Source: Lactobacillus gasseri ATCC 33323 = JCM 1131 (lineage in GTDB: Bacteria; Bacillota; Bacilli; Lactobacillales; Lactobacillaceae). From it: a stretch of DNA of 64,000 bases. A program made the translations under genes and the position numbers. The DNA lies in assembly GCF_000014425.1 (NCBI RefSeq), contig NC_008530.1:1674001-1738000 (forward strand), in the 5' to 3' direction. The notes beneath the pieces are model-generated. The model ran no database searches and had not been told where the DNA came from. It was given only the letters and a program-made list of their open reading frames with translations. Positions within the stretch are counted from its first letter, which is position 1. The number at the start of each line of letters is the position of its first letter. This document shows, one piece after another, positions 1 to 8,639 of the stretch.

Positions 1-2
1 TA

Positions 3-173
3 ATTGCAATTCTTGTAGCTCAACAAATTAAAGTAAGCAGTGATTTTAGAAATAAAAAAATTACTGAGGAAAAACATCAAAAATTAACTAAAAGAAATAC
101 TATTCTTTTAATTATAGTAGGAATTCTGTTGATTTTATTTTTGTATACACCCTTTAAGATTTTGATTTTCTAG
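3..173 (+). CDS. C-terminal end of a membrane protein (partial)
   Basis: An open frame enters from the left edge and stops at a TAG at 171-173, giving the last 56 residues of a protein. A charged, Lys/Glu-rich stretch is followed by a strongly hydrophobic segment (about residues 34-56) that ends the protein, so the C-terminus is a transmembrane helix with a very short tail. The family cannot be named from this fragment. The downstream gene has its own promoter, so they need not form an operon. Confidence 0.6.
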   Translation: MAILVAQQIKVSSDFRNKKITEEKHQKLTKRNTILLIIVGILLILFLYTPFKILIF

Positions 174-176
174 GTT

Positions 177-185
177 TGATATAAT
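177..185 (+). promoter_or_regulatory. Extended -10 promoter of the histidine phosphatase gene
   Basis: TGATATAAT is a perfect extended -10 (TGnTATAAT). It begins just after the stop codon of the preceding frame and lies about 30 bases before the start codon. No good -35 is seen, which is usual for extended -10 promoters. Confidence 0.6.
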
Positions 186-215
186 CAAAGTAAGTAATTC
201 AAGGAGATTTTTAAC

Positions 216-866
216 ATGAAAAGAATCTATATCGTCCGTCATGGTCAAACTTATATCAACCGCTATGACAAAATGCAAGGCTGGTGTGATACCCCTCTAA
301 CTGATGAGGGAATAAAAGGTGCCAAAGATGCTGGTAAAGCTTTAAGTAATATTCCTTTTGATATCGCTATTTCAAGCGATTTAAAGAGAGCCAGTGATAC
401 TTGTGACTACATTATCAATGAAAACTGTAACCGCGATGAATTACAGCATATTGCAACACCATTTTTTAGAGAGCAATTCTATGGCTTTTTTGAAGGAATG
501 AATTCTGATGAAGCTTGGCGCATGATTGGTGGGCCTCATGGCTATCCAAGAAGAGATGAACTCCTTAAGGAAGTTGATATCAATACTATTAAAGACTACA
601 TGAAAGAAGCAGACCCATATCATGAAGCAGAAAATGCGGAGGAATATTGGGACCGAGTTAACAAAGGCTTTGATTTAATCAGTCAATTAGATGGTGCTGA
701 AAATATTTTACTTGTTACTCATGGCTTTACCATTAGAAGTATTGTTTCTCGCTTTGCGCGTGGCGAATACAACTTGGCTCACGGTCCAAGAAACGCATCA
801 ATTACAATTATGAATATGACTGATAAAGATATGAAAATTACTTCTTATAATAAAATGTCAGTTTAA
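216..866 (+). CDS. Histidine phosphatase (phosphoglycerate-mutase-like)
   Basis: This 216-residue protein belongs to the histidine phosphatase superfamily. The N-terminal RHGQT motif carries the phospho-accepting histidine, and VTHGFTIR near residue 168 carries the second catalytic histidine. The size fits the cofactor-dependent mutase/phosphatase branch. Lactobacilli have several such paralogues acting on small phosphorylated metabolites, so the substrate cannot be told from sequence. The start is fixed by AAGGAG nine bases upstream. It stands alone, with its own promoter and a strong terminator. Confidence 0.85.
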   Translation: MKRIYIVRHGQTYINRYDKMQGWCDTPLTDEGIKGAKDAGKALSNIPFDIAISSDLKRASDTCDYIINENCNRDELQHIATPFFREQFYGFFEGMNSDEAWRMIGGPHGYPRRDELLKEVDINTIKDYMKEADPYHEAENAEEYWDRVNKGFDLISQLDGAENILLVTHGFTIRSIVSRFARGEYNLAHGPRNASITIMNMTDKDMKITSYNKMSV

Positions 867-870
867 CGCA

Positions 871-905
871 AAAAAGACTTCACCAATTTTTGGTGAAGTC
901 TTTTT
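871..905. terminator. Bidirectional rho-independent terminator
   Basis: A 15-base stem (AAAAAGACTTCACCA and its complement) with a 5-base loop is flanked by A- and T-runs. It serves the phosphatase gene on the plus strand and the converging ABC permease gene on the minus strand. Confidence 0.9.
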
Positions 906-906
906 C

Positions 907-2775
907 TTAATCTTCTTTTTGTAAAACAATGTGTTGGTATAAAGCCACTGTTAATAGGTAGTAAATTGCGTAAAGCACGCCGAAAATTGTAAATGGAATC
1001 CAAAGTTTATCGTATGTATTCATTCCTAAGATAGATTTAAATAATTGGAGTCCAAATAAAACATCCACCACACCTAAAACCGCTGGTAAAACAAATAGAA
1101 TTCCAATTTCTTTAGCAATTGATGCTTTCAATAAGCTCTTTCTTGTACCAACTTTCCAAAGCATTTGGTATCTTGGCTTGTCGCTGTTTGCACCAGATAA
1201 AACTTTAAACATCAAGGTTGAAGCAAGCATTGCTAGGAAGGCAAGTCCTAAGAAGAAGCCCATAAATTCAAAACCAGAAGTCATACTTGAAACTAAACGA
1301 TATTGAGCAGATTTTGAATTAGAAAGGTTTACATTAATTGCTCCCTTTTCAGCTTCTGGTGAACTGATCATTTGATTTACCGATAACTTTTGTAACTTTT
1401 CAATATTGTTGAAATTACTTCTAAAGTTATTAACTCTTAAAAGCTCAATCTTATTTACCTTGGCCTTAATTTGATCATATTTAGCTTGCGATACAACCTC
1501 AGCTTGAGCGTCAACATACGGAGTAAGAGACACTAATTGATATTCGCCTTCTGCTGCGGCATCTGATTTCTTATTTTTAAAATCATTGACAGTAAGACGT
1601 TTAGTATCATAGTGGTTCACGTCATTCTTACGTGAATAGTGCTGATACATAATCTTATTATTCTTGATTTGATTTTCAGAAATATAGAGGACGCGATTCT
1701 TTTCTTTTCCCTTACCCTCTACGACCATCTTATAGTCAAAATGAGTCGTAGATTTTACAGAAACTTTCTTTAGTTGATTATCAACCTTGGGATTACGGTT
1801 GTATAAAACTACATCATAATACGTACTTTGCATTGCCTGCTCAGTCATATTGTTGAAGTTCAAACCAACAGTAATTGCTCCCAAAGCAAGCGCAAATAGT
1901 AATGAAACGGTTGATAAAATTCTAGTATAGTCACTTAATCTAAACTTAAGTTGACCTAAAGTAAAGGAATGAAGTTTTCTGTATTTGAAAGACAAGTTCT
2001 TACGAAGCAAATCAATAATTGCTGTAAAGAAGGAATCAAAAGTAAAGTAAGAACCAAAAACGATTGTAAAGAAAGCAATTGGAATAGTTTTAGTGCCTAA
2101 TTTTGCTGCATGCATCATTGCCCAATAACCTACAGCAAGTAATGCAATACCTAAAAGTGCCTCAACAAACTTCCATAATTTATTTCTATGTAATTTAACT
2201 GGTTTTTGATCTTCATGAAGCAAGTTAATTACGTTTGATTTAACTAACTTGTGACGATTCCAAAAAGCAGCTAAGAAGAATAAAATTGCAAAAAATGCGA
2301 TTGTCCAAAGTAATGCTGGCAAATAGAATCCTACAAACTTATGAATTTGCAAGCCCAATTGTGAGATCAAAATGCTAGAAACACCTTGCGTTAAAGCAAC
2401 CCCTAGAACTGTTCCTAATAAAGTAGCTAATAAGCCAACAACAAGTGTTTCAGTAAAAATTAATCTTCCTATTTTGCTAGTTCTAGCACCTAGCATCATG
2501 TACATTCCATAGTCTTTCTGCCGCATACTTAGCAAAAAGCTATTAGCATATACAATATAAACAAAAGTGATGATTGATAGGAGCGCAATTCCAAAGCCGA
2601 AAACAACCTGAGTTATTTGAAAAGCAATACTCAATGAACCCTTTAAGAAAGCAGGATTAGTTGCTAAGGTCATAAACATGTAGAAGATTGCACTAGCAAA
2701 AGTTAAGCCAGAAAAAAGAACTAAATAGTCTTTGAACCGGCTTTTTATTCCGGTTAATGATAATTTCCAAAGCAT
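907..2775 (-). CDS. BceB/VraG-type ABC transporter permease (FtsX-like)
   Basis: This 622-residue integral membrane protein has about ten hydrophobic segments and one large extracytoplasmic domain (roughly residues 300-500). That is the layout of BceB-type permeases, which handle bacitracin-like and other peptide antibiotics. FtsX-like permease regions lie near residues 60-180 and 505-615. It follows the ATPase gene by 19 bases and must form one complex with it. Unlike classical Bce modules, no two-component system sits beside it. AAAGGA precedes the start. Confidence 0.85.
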   Translation of the reverse strand: MLWKLSLTGIKSRFKDYLVLFSGLTFASAIFYMFMTLATNPAFLKGSLSIAFQITQVVFGFGIALLSIITFVYIVYANSFLLSMRQKDYGMYMMLGARTSKIGRLIFTETLVVGLLATLLGTVLGVALTQGVSSILISQLGLQIHKFVGFYLPALLWTIAFFAILFFLAAFWNRHKLVKSNVINLLHEDQKPVKLHRNKLWKFVEALLGIALLAVGYWAMMHAAKLGTKTIPIAFFTIVFGSYFTFDSFFTAIIDLLRKNLSFKYRKLHSFTLGQLKFRLSDYTRILSTVSLLFALALGAITVGLNFNNMTEQAMQSTYYDVVLYNRNPKVDNQLKKVSVKSTTHFDYKMVVEGKGKEKNRVLYISENQIKNNKIMYQHYSRKNDVNHYDTKRLTVNDFKNKKSDAAAEGEYQLVSLTPYVDAQAEVVSQAKYDQIKAKVNKIELLRVNNFRSNFNNIEKLQKLSVNQMISSPEAEKGAINVNLSNSKSAQYRLVSSMTSGFEFMGFFLGLAFLAMLASTLMFKVLSGANSDKPRYQMLWKVGTRKSLLKASIAKEIGILFVLPAVLGVVDVLFGLQLFKSILGMNTYDKLWIPFTIFGVLYAIYYLLTVALYQHIVLQKED

Positions 2776-2794
2776 AATTATTTCCTTTCTAGTA

Positions 2795-3541
2795 TTAACG
2801 TCTACCTAATTCTGCAATAATGTCCTGATAAAATTCTTCGCGGCTCTTATCATTCTTTTTAATTTCTTTACCAATCTTACCGTCCTTAATGAAAAGAATG
2901 CGACTAGCGTATGAAGCGGAATATGGATCGTGAGTTACCATCAGGATTGATACTTTATCTTTTTCGTTTAAGCCCTTCATTGTTTCAAGAAGTTCGGTTG
3001 CACTTTTTGAATCAAGTGCTCCAGTTGGCTCATCCCCGTAAAGAATAGCCGGTTCATGAACTAATGCCCGTGCTGCTGCGACACGTTGCTTTTGACCGCC
3101 AGAAATTTCTGCTGGGTATTTATTTAAAATATGATCAATTCCTAATCTCTTTGCAATCTTATCAACTTTAGGATTAATGGCACTTGTCTTCACATTTTGA
3201 AGTGATAGTGGAAGTGCAATATTTTCACGATTAGTTAAGTTCTCTAGTAAGTTAAAGTCTTGGAAAATAAAACCAATTTCTTGACCACGAAAATCTGCCA
3301 TTTGATTTCTATTTAAACCGGTAATATCACGACCATTGATATAAACGTTTCCTGTAGTTGGTTGGTCTAAAGTTGACAAAATATTTAATAAAGTGGTCTT
3401 ACCTGAACCAGATGCACCCATGATTCCAACAAATTCACCACGTGCTACATCAAAGCTAATACCTTTTAAAGCTTGGTATTGTTTCTCACCTTTCTTACCA
3501 TAAGTCTTGGTAATATCTTGAACTTGAACTACTTCACTCAT
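2795..3541 (-). CDS. BceA-type ABC transporter ATPase
   Basis: This 248-residue ATP-binding subunit has Walker A GASGSGKTT, signature ISGGQKQR and Walker B ILYGDEPT. The sequence resembles the LolD/MacB/BceA group of ATPases that power FtsX-like permeases. It is the first gene of a two-gene unit with the permease. A GAGGAG site sits seven bases before the ATG. Upstream lie a promoter and a long inverted repeat, suggesting repressor control. Confidence 0.9.
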   Translation of the reverse strand: MSEVVQVQDITKTYGKKGEKQYQALKGISFDVARGEFVGIMGASGSGKTTLLNILSTLDQPTTGNVYINGRDITGLNRNQMADFRGQEIGFIFQDFNLLENLTNRENIALPLSLQNVKTSAINPKVDKIAKRLGIDHILNKYPAEISGGQKQRVAAARALVHEPAILYGDEPTGALDSKSATELLETMKGLNEKDKVSILMVTHDPYSASYASRILFIKDGKIGKEIKKNDKSREEFYQDIIAELGRR

Positions 3542-3559
3542 GATTACTCCTCTTTTCGT

Positions 3560-3589
3560 TATAGTGTATTACGTACCTGTTACACTATA
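3560..3589. promoter_or_regulatory. 30-bp inverted repeat, likely operator of the BceAB-type genes
   Basis: TATAGTGTA, 12 bases, then TACACTATA form a perfect 9+9 inverted repeat abutting the predicted -10 of the ABC genes on the downstream side. This position suits a repressor such as a GntR/PadR-type regulator. No candidate regulator is encoded next to it. Confidence 0.5.
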
Positions 3590-3617
3590 TGATACAGACA
3601 CAAGCATAAAAAGTAAA
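3589..3617 (-). promoter_or_regulatory. Promoter of the BceAB-type operon
   Basis: On the minus strand TTTACT (3617-3612), a 17-base spacer and TATCAT (3594-3589) make a plausible sigma-A promoter. It directly precedes the inverted repeat and lies about 50 bases before the ATPase start codon. Confidence 0.5.
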
Positions 3618-3650
3618 GCCTGTTTTTTATTTTTTAAACTTTTCTTCTTG

Positions 3651-3656
3651 TATAAT
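3651..3656 (+). promoter_or_regulatory. -10 element for the leader peptide/permease transcript
   Basis: A perfect TATAAT lies 41 bases before the small leader ORF and about 120 bases before the permease gene. The -35 region is AT-rich and not well matched. Confidence 0.45.
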
Positions 3657-3697
3657 AGAAAACGGTATTGTAATTAAAACAGGAAAAGAGGTTTAGT

Positions 3698-3742
3698 ATG
3701 CAGGGTCGCTACTTCTTCAATCCCCCTCCTAAATTTAAATAA
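3698..3742 (+). CDS. Candidate 14-residue leader peptide with Pro-Pro-Pro
   Basis: This short ORF encodes MQGRYFFNPPPKFK. It has its own strong SD (AAAAGAGG, six bases from the ATG) and ends 31 bases before the permease start, which has its own AGGAGG. Three consecutive prolines are a known ribosome-pausing motif relieved by EF-P. The arrangement is what one expects of an upstream ORF whose translation senses amino acid supply or ribosome state and tunes the transporter. That function is inferred. No alternative terminator hairpin is evident between it and the permease, so coupling would more likely be translational. Confidence 0.5.
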   Translation: MQGRYFFNPPPKFK

Positions 3743-3773
3743 ATAAAATAGTATAGGATTTTTAGGAGGAAAT

Positions 3774-5216
3774 ATGGACACTTTTGATGAAGCTCAAAAA
3801 CGTAAAAAACTGACCTGGCCGGTAATTGCACTGATGGACTTTGTTACAGTTATTGGTTTTGATGATATTATTTACAACTTTCAAAACCAAGGACTAGCAG
3901 TTGTCAGTGACTGGATTTTATTATTAATTTTATTTGTCGTTCCTTATGAATTAATCGTTGGCCAATTAGGCGCAACTTTTTCCGATGATGGCGGTGGTTT
4001 ATCATCTTGGCTAAGGCATACCTCCGGAGACAAAATGGGTTATATCACTGCTTGGTGCTACTGGGTAGTGTCTCTGCCTTACTTAGTCGATGTAGCCAAC
4101 TCAACTGTTGTCTCCTTTGCATGGCTATTTAAAGGACATGCTTTAAGTGACAAAGAAATGAGCAACTGGGCTTTTGCCTTATTTACTGCAATTATTTTCG
4201 TCATCTTTATCTTCTTCCAGCACCGATTTGCTAATTCATTGCAATGGTTATCCATTATCGGTGGCGGAGCAATGTTTATCATGACGATTCTTTTCGTAAT
4301 CATGACTATTGTCTACCTCGGCGAAGGACGCACGATTGCTACGCAGCCGTTCCACTTTAAGAATTTCTTGCCAACCTTTGATATGAAATTCTTAATGTCA
4401 TTAGGTCTGCTAATCTTTGCTATGAACGGAGCCGAGTTCGTTGCACCATATGTTACTGAAATGAAAGATGGACCTAGAAACTTTCCTAAAGCAATGTACA
4501 TGCTTGCAATTATGACTGGATTTCTAACAATCTTTGGTTCCTTTGCATTAGGCGTATTCTTTAATGCACACCACTTACCAGATGATTTAAAGATGAATGG
4601 TTCTTACTACGCCTTCCAAGCAATGGGTGAGAAATTTGGAATGGGTAAGTTTTTCTTATATACCTTTATTATTACTCAAGCCCTTTATATGCTTGCTCAA
4701 CTAGCCGTTTTAGTAGATGGCGGGGCTAGAATCTTCTTATCGGATACAGCTAAAAAGTATCTGCCTAAGCAATTAACCAAGACTGATAAGAACGGATTAC
4801 CGATCAATGGTTACTGGCTAACAACTGGAATTTGCTCAGTTTTACTATTTCTAAGTGCTACTCTTCCGTCAGTTAATGACATTTTTAATCAATTACTGAA
4901 CTTAAACGGAATCGTTTCGCCTTATGTTACTGGGCTAGTCTTCTGGGCCTTTATTAAAATCAGACTTCACCCAGAAAAATTTCCATCACAATATGTCTTC
5001 ATTAAAAACAAGACTTTTGCAGTTATTGTTGGTTGGTGGTGCTTGATTATCACAGTTACTGGTGCAACTTTTGGTATCGTTCCAATCGATGCAAAAGCCG
5101 GTTCAGCTACTTGGTGGCATATGCTGATCTTAAATATTGTCGAACCACTTTTAATGATTGGACTGGGAATTGTTTTACCATTAATTGCTAAGTGGCAAAG
5201 ATCAAAGGAAAATTAA
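3774..5216 (+). CDS. APC-family amino acid permease
   Basis: This 480-residue protein has about 12 transmembrane segments and belongs to the amino acid-polyamine-organocation superfamily, closest in appearance to the glutamate/GABA antiporter-like branch. The N-terminal region (about residues 15-75) has the broken TM1 typical of APC proteins. It should move amino acids across the cytoplasmic membrane. The substrate cannot be read from sequence. TTTTAGGAGG fixes the start. A 14-codon leader ORF lies just upstream on the same transcript, and a terminator follows 15 bases after the stop. Confidence 0.85.
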   Translation: MDTFDEAQKRKKLTWPVIALMDFVTVIGFDDIIYNFQNQGLAVVSDWILLLILFVVPYELIVGQLGATFSDDGGGLSSWLRHTSGDKMGYITAWCYWVVSLPYLVDVANSTVVSFAWLFKGHALSDKEMSNWAFALFTAIIFVIFIFFQHRFANSLQWLSIIGGGAMFIMTILFVIMTIVYLGEGRTIATQPFHFKNFLPTFDMKFLMSLGLLIFAMNGAEFVAPYVTEMKDGPRNFPKAMYMLAIMTGFLTIFGSFALGVFFNAHHLPDDLKMNGSYYAFQAMGEKFGMGKFFLYTFIITQALYMLAQLAVLVDGGARIFLSDTAKKYLPKQLTKTDKNGLPINGYWLTTGICSVLLFLSATLPSVNDIFNQLLNLNGIVSPYVTGLVFWAFIKIRLHPEKFPSQYVFIKNKTFAVIVGWWCLIITVTGATFGIVPIDAKAGSATWWHMLILNIVEPLLMIGLGIVLPLIAKWQRSKEN

Positions 5217-5231
5217 ATTAGTTCGCTTGCA

Positions 5232-5262
5232 AAAAGCCAAATCAATTAATGATTTGGCTTTT
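5232..5262 (+). terminator. Terminator of the amino acid permease gene
   Basis: AAAAGCCAAATCA, a 5-base loop and TGATTTGGCTTTT form a 13-bp stem ending in T residues, just after the permease stop codon. Confidence 0.85.
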
Positions 5263-5527
5263 ATTATACTTCAATAACATAACAATTTATGAAAGCTCTT
5301 TTATTTGCTATTATTTTCTTCACGTCTTATATTGATAAGTGAAGGCAGTCTTCATAGAGAAGCAATAAATAACGATATATTTATTACTGTTACTTTATAT
5401 AAATATCTAGTAAATATATTAAGAAGAAATTTTTGATATTCTGAATCATAGTAATAATTCACTATTTTCACTACTTTTTCCCGTCTATAGTTCAATAAAA
5501 TGAAAATAGCAAAATTAATTGTTAGTA

Positions 5528-5569
5528 AAATACGTTTAATTAAATTCTTCAGGAAGCTGAAACGTATTT
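5528..5569. repeat. Stem-loop/inverted repeat in the hflX upstream region
   Basis: AAATACGTTT at 5528-5537 pairs perfectly with AAACGTATTT at 5560-5569. The 22-base loop itself holds a small CTTC/GAAG hairpin. No T-run follows, so it is not a terminator. Confidence 0.5.
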
Positions 5570-5790
5570 CAATATATGGCTTCAGTTTAAACTATGTATT
5601 ACAAAGATAATGAATTTGTCACCCTATATACCCTTAAGTCGTGAGCTTTCCTATTCCCCCATAATTATGTATGGCTTAAGTGATTTTCTTAATTAACTAC
5701 CTTTGATACAGTCAATTTAATTTCATTGATAAGTGTAAAATTTATTATGATGTCAGAATAACAATTATATACTCCACTCATATTTATGTG

Positions 5791-5845
5791 CACGGTTAAT
5801 TAAAGTAATTATCTCTATTCGGATATTACCGTGTTCAAATATCCT
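5791..5845 (+). ncRNA. Possible structured leader of hflX with alternative stems
   Basis: CACGGTTAAT (5791-5800) can pair with ATTACCGTG, while the overlapping GGATAT (5821-5826) can instead pair with ATATCC (5839-5844). The two stems are mutually exclusive and sit directly before an intrinsic terminator that precedes hflX. This is a typical attenuator geometry, but no ligand-binding class or uORF with a good SD could be recognised. Confidence 0.35.
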
Positions 5846-5875
5846 AAGGTCACTTCGAGATCGAAGTGGCCTTTT
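5846..5875 (+). terminator. Intrinsic terminator upstream of hflX (orphan or attenuator)
   Basis: AAGGTCACTTCGA, a GA loop and TCGAAGTGGCCTT form a 13-bp stem with one G-T pair, followed by TTTTT. No protein gene ends here. It must therefore end a small RNA or act as a leader terminator for hflX 123 bases further on. Confidence 0.75.
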
Positions 5876-5997
5876 TGTCTTTAAAATTGATTTTTATTTA
5901 AAAAGAAATTATAATTTTCATACTATAGAATAAAGGAATGGTTATGATGATTTTTTAAGCTATTACTCTAATATATAAACTTAATTTGTGAAAGCAG

Positions 5998-7287
5998 GTG
6001 AATTATTTGATCGACAATCAACCAAAAAAGACTAAAGCCTTTATTGCTGGCGTAAACTTAAACGATCCTAATTTCGACTACTATATGACAGAACTAAGAG
6101 AATTAGCTCTTGCTAACAACTTAGACGTTGTCGGACAAGCAGGCCAAAAGGCTGAAAATATTGTTGCAGGTACGTATTTTGGTGTGGGAAAGCTTAACCA
6201 GATTAAAAACATGGCCCGTGAGTTGCATGCAAAAATCTTAGTTATCAATGATGAATTGTCCCCAACTCAAATTAGAAATATTGAGGGCATGACAAAACTT
6301 AAAGTTTTAGACAGAACAGAATTAATCTTAGAAATTTTCTCTAACCGTGCACGTAGTCGACAAGCCAAATTACAAGTTCAACTTGCAAGATTACAATATG
6401 AATTACCTCGACTCCACCCTTCTGAAAATAATCTAGACCAGCAACGTGGTTCTGGTGGAGCAAGCGGCGGTTTCGCCAACCGTGGTTCCGGAGAAACTAA
6501 ACTTGAATTAAACAGACGTACTATTGGTAAACAAATTAGCGCAATCAAGAAAGAACTAAAAGACATCAGTAAACAAGAAGAAATTAAATCTGCTAGAAGA
6601 AATAATTCTCGTTTGCCTCAAGTAGCCTTAGTTGGCTATACTAATGCGGGAAAATCAACAACAATGAATGAATTGTTAAATGTCTTTAGTGACGAAGCAA
6701 ATAAAAAGCAGGTTTTCGAAAAGAACATGCTTTTTGCGACTTTAGATACTAGCGTCAGACGAATTGATTTAAAAGATGACTTAAGTTTCATTCTTTCAGA
6801 CACCGTTGGTTTTATCTCTAAGCTACCTCATAATCTAGTTGAGTCATTTAAAGCTACCTTGCAGGAAGCAAAAGACGCCGACTTACTGATTAACGTAGTA
6901 GACGCCTCGGATCATAATATGGTTCAAATGATTAAAACCACGCAAAAAGTTCTAAATGAATTAAATATTACTGACGTTCCAATGATTACTGCTTATAACA
7001 AGGCTGACTTAACAGAACGTAATTATCCTCAAATTGAAGGAAATGATATCTTATATTCTGCTAAAGATCCCGAATCAATTAAGCAGCTAGCCAATTTAAT
7101 TGTCAAAAGAGTATTTGATAATTACGAAAAGATAAACTTAGTATTGCCACTTTCAGATGGCAAGAGCTTAGCTTACCTACATGAATATGGTCAAATTTTA
7201 AGTGAAGACTTTAAAGATGACGGCGTTCACGTTACCGTAAGGCTATCTCCAAAAGACCTAGAGAAATTCAAAGCAAATGCCGTATAG
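5998..7287 (+). CDS. hflX: HflX ribosome-associated GTPase
   Basis: HflX binds the 50S subunit and splits stalled ribosomes. The protein has the HflX N-terminal domain and glycine-rich linker, then a G domain with G1 GYTNAGKST (about residue 213), G3 DTVG and G4 NKAD. The annotated start is GTG at 5998, but a TTG at 6007 is better placed six bases after AGGTG and would give 426 residues beginning M(TTG)-I-D-N-Q. In Listeria an HflX homologue confers macrolide/lincosamide resistance under attenuation control. Here a terminator lies in the upstream region, so similar control is possible. Confidence 0.93.
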   Translation: MNYLIDNQPKKTKAFIAGVNLNDPNFDYYMTELRELALANNLDVVGQAGQKAENIVAGTYFGVGKLNQIKNMARELHAKILVINDELSPTQIRNIEGMTKLKVLDRTELILEIFSNRARSRQAKLQVQLARLQYELPRLHPSENNLDQQRGSGGASGGFANRGSGETKLELNRRTIGKQISAIKKELKDISKQEEIKSARRNNSRLPQVALVGYTNAGKSTTMNELLNVFSDEANKKQVFEKNMLFATLDTSVRRIDLKDDLSFILSDTVGFISKLPHNLVESFKATLQEAKDADLLINVVDASDHNMVQMIKTTQKVLNELNITDVPMITAYNKADLTERNYPQIEGNDILYSAKDPESIKQLANLIVKRVFDNYEKINLVLPLSDGKSLAYLHEYGQILSEDFKDDGVHVTVRLSPKDLEKFKANAV

Positions 7288-7292
7288 CAAGC

Positions 7293-7324
7293 AAAAAGAG
7301 TAGATTTTAAATCTACTCTTTTTT
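7293..7324. terminator. Bidirectional terminator between hflX and the transpeptidase gene
   Basis: AAAAAGAGTAGATTT and its complement form a long stem with an A-run before and a T-run after it. It sits between converging genes and can serve both. Confidence 0.9.
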
Positions 7325-7328
7325 CGTA

Positions 7329-8537
7329 TTATTTATAAATGATTACTGCTTCATTCTTTTCTATATTATTCCAAACTTTCGGTGCGTCACTAGGTTTTAA
7401 GTTTACACAACCATAAGAACCATCATTTAGGTAAGCCGTCTTAGACCAATTCTTTCGCCAGCTATTATCATGGAAGCCACAACCAGTTAAAGTAAATGGC
7501 ATCCAATACTTAACATCAACCGAGTATTTAGAACCATCATCATTTATTCCCTTTAAAACGCTTGGAGATTCTTTATACTGGATATACCAAACTCCGGTCG
7601 GTGTTTCTAAATTCTTATGAGCAATTTTAGTTTCAACTGTACCAGTAACAATTGTATCCAAAGTAACCACGCACTTGCCATTCTTATATATCCACAGCTT
7701 TTGATCAGTTAAAGAAACAACAATGTAGTTATTTCCAATTCCATTATTGCTCAAACCATAACCAGTTCCATACGTACTGAAACCTTCACCGTAAATATAG
7801 TTTTTACCATTTAATTCTTGCGTATTATTGACAAAAGCATTTTCAACAGCAGCAACTAGCTTTTTCTCATTGATAGCCCAACCATAACTTTCATTTTTTA
7901 CTTTTGTAACTTGACCATTTGGCAATTGGAAGTCATAAGATTTATGAAGTGTAGACACTTCTTTATTAATATTGCTAATCTTATTCGCCAAAATCTTTGT
8001 ATCTGAAAAAACATACTTATCACTTTCATAAGTTACCGTCGGAAAAACTTCTGACCGTTTAAATACAAAGGATTTACCATTAACCGTATATTTTACTTGA
8101 CGATCTTTAATTTCATTTAACTTTTCTTTTGCCTTCAAGAGCTCAGTATTCTGAAAGTTCCACTTTTTACGACTAGGATAGCGAGTATGTTGCTCTTCAA
8201 AGTAAGACTGGACTTTTTTGTTTGTAATTACTTTATCGCTATTCTTCTTTAAAATAACTTCGTCATCGTTTAAAACTGCACTATTTTTAGCTTTTTCATT
8301 TATTTTAGCAGTAGCTTTCTTAACAGTTAGTTTTCCAACTGGAACATCATAAATTGCAACATGTGAATTAAAGTGACTGGCATTAAATTTTTCAGCTTCA
8401 GCATTTCTTTTTGACTGGATATGTCCAACTACCAACCAAGCTATTAAAACAATTACTAAGCAAATTAAAATACCTATTAGCCACTTACGATAGTTATTTG
8501 TGGGATGGGTATTTTTTTCTACATTTTTATTATTCAT
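7329..8537 (-). CDS. L,D-transpeptidase (YkuD family) with N-terminal membrane anchor
   Basis: Read from the ATG at 8537 (AGGAAACAGG upstream; the frame is open 15 codons further), this is a 402-residue type II membrane protein. An anchor lies at about residues 19-42, followed by a peptidoglycan-binding-type domain, then a YkuD domain from about residue 270. The catalytic motif SYGCVNL places the nucleophilic Cys at about 377 and the HxxxW-type histidine earlier (GFHDNSW). L,D-transpeptidases make 3-3 crosslinks or attach proteins to the wall. Lactobacilli often carry only one or a few. The gene is monocistronic, with terminators on both sides. Confidence 0.9.
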   Translation of the reverse strand: MNNKNVEKNTHPTNNYRKWLIGILICLVIVLIAWLVVGHIQSKRNAEAEKFNASHFNSHVAIYDVPVGKLTVKKATAKINEKAKNSAVLNDDEVILKKNSDKVITNKKVQSYFEEQHTRYPSRKKWNFQNTELLKAKEKLNEIKDRQVKYTVNGKSFVFKRSEVFPTVTYESDKYVFSDTKILANKISNINKEVSTLHKSYDFQLPNGQVTKVKNESYGWAINEKKLVAAVENAFVNNTQELNGKNYIYGEGFSTYGTGYGLSNNGIGNNYIVVSLTDQKLWIYKNGKCVVTLDTIVTGTVETKIAHKNLETPTGVWYIQYKESPSVLKGINDDGSKYSVDVKYWMPFTLTGCGFHDNSWRKNWSKTAYLNDGSYGCVNLKPSDAPKVWNNIEKNEAVIIYK

Positions 8538-8580
8538 TAAAAATACCTGTTTCCTAAAAAATTTCTTTTCATTATAACAC

Positions 8581-8613
8581 AAAAAAGAAGGTTAATCTTT
8601 TAATTAACCTTCT
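8581..8613 (-). terminator. Terminator of the NlpC/P60 gene
   Basis: On the minus strand AGAAGGTTAAT, a 6-base loop and ATTAACCTTCT form an 11-bp stem followed by TTTTTT. Confidence 0.85.
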
Positions 8614-8639
8614 AAAATAACTATGTTTATTTCATTTAA

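Larger units (their letters stand above)
5263..5997. other. 735-base AT-rich gene-free region upstream of hflX
   Basis: No convincing protein gene is present; all frames are broken by stops every few dozen codons, and the few tiny ATG ORFs lack ribosome binding sites. It contains an inverted repeat at 5528-5569 and a structured segment ending in an intrinsic terminator at 5791-5875, 123 bases before hflX. It may hold a regulatory leader or a small RNA gene. Confidence 0.5.

Noticed and set aside
5289-5342. 17-codon hydrophobic ORF (MKALLFAIIFF...) in the hflX upstream region
   Set aside because: There is no ribosome binding site, and such short ORFs are expected by chance in AT-rich DNA.
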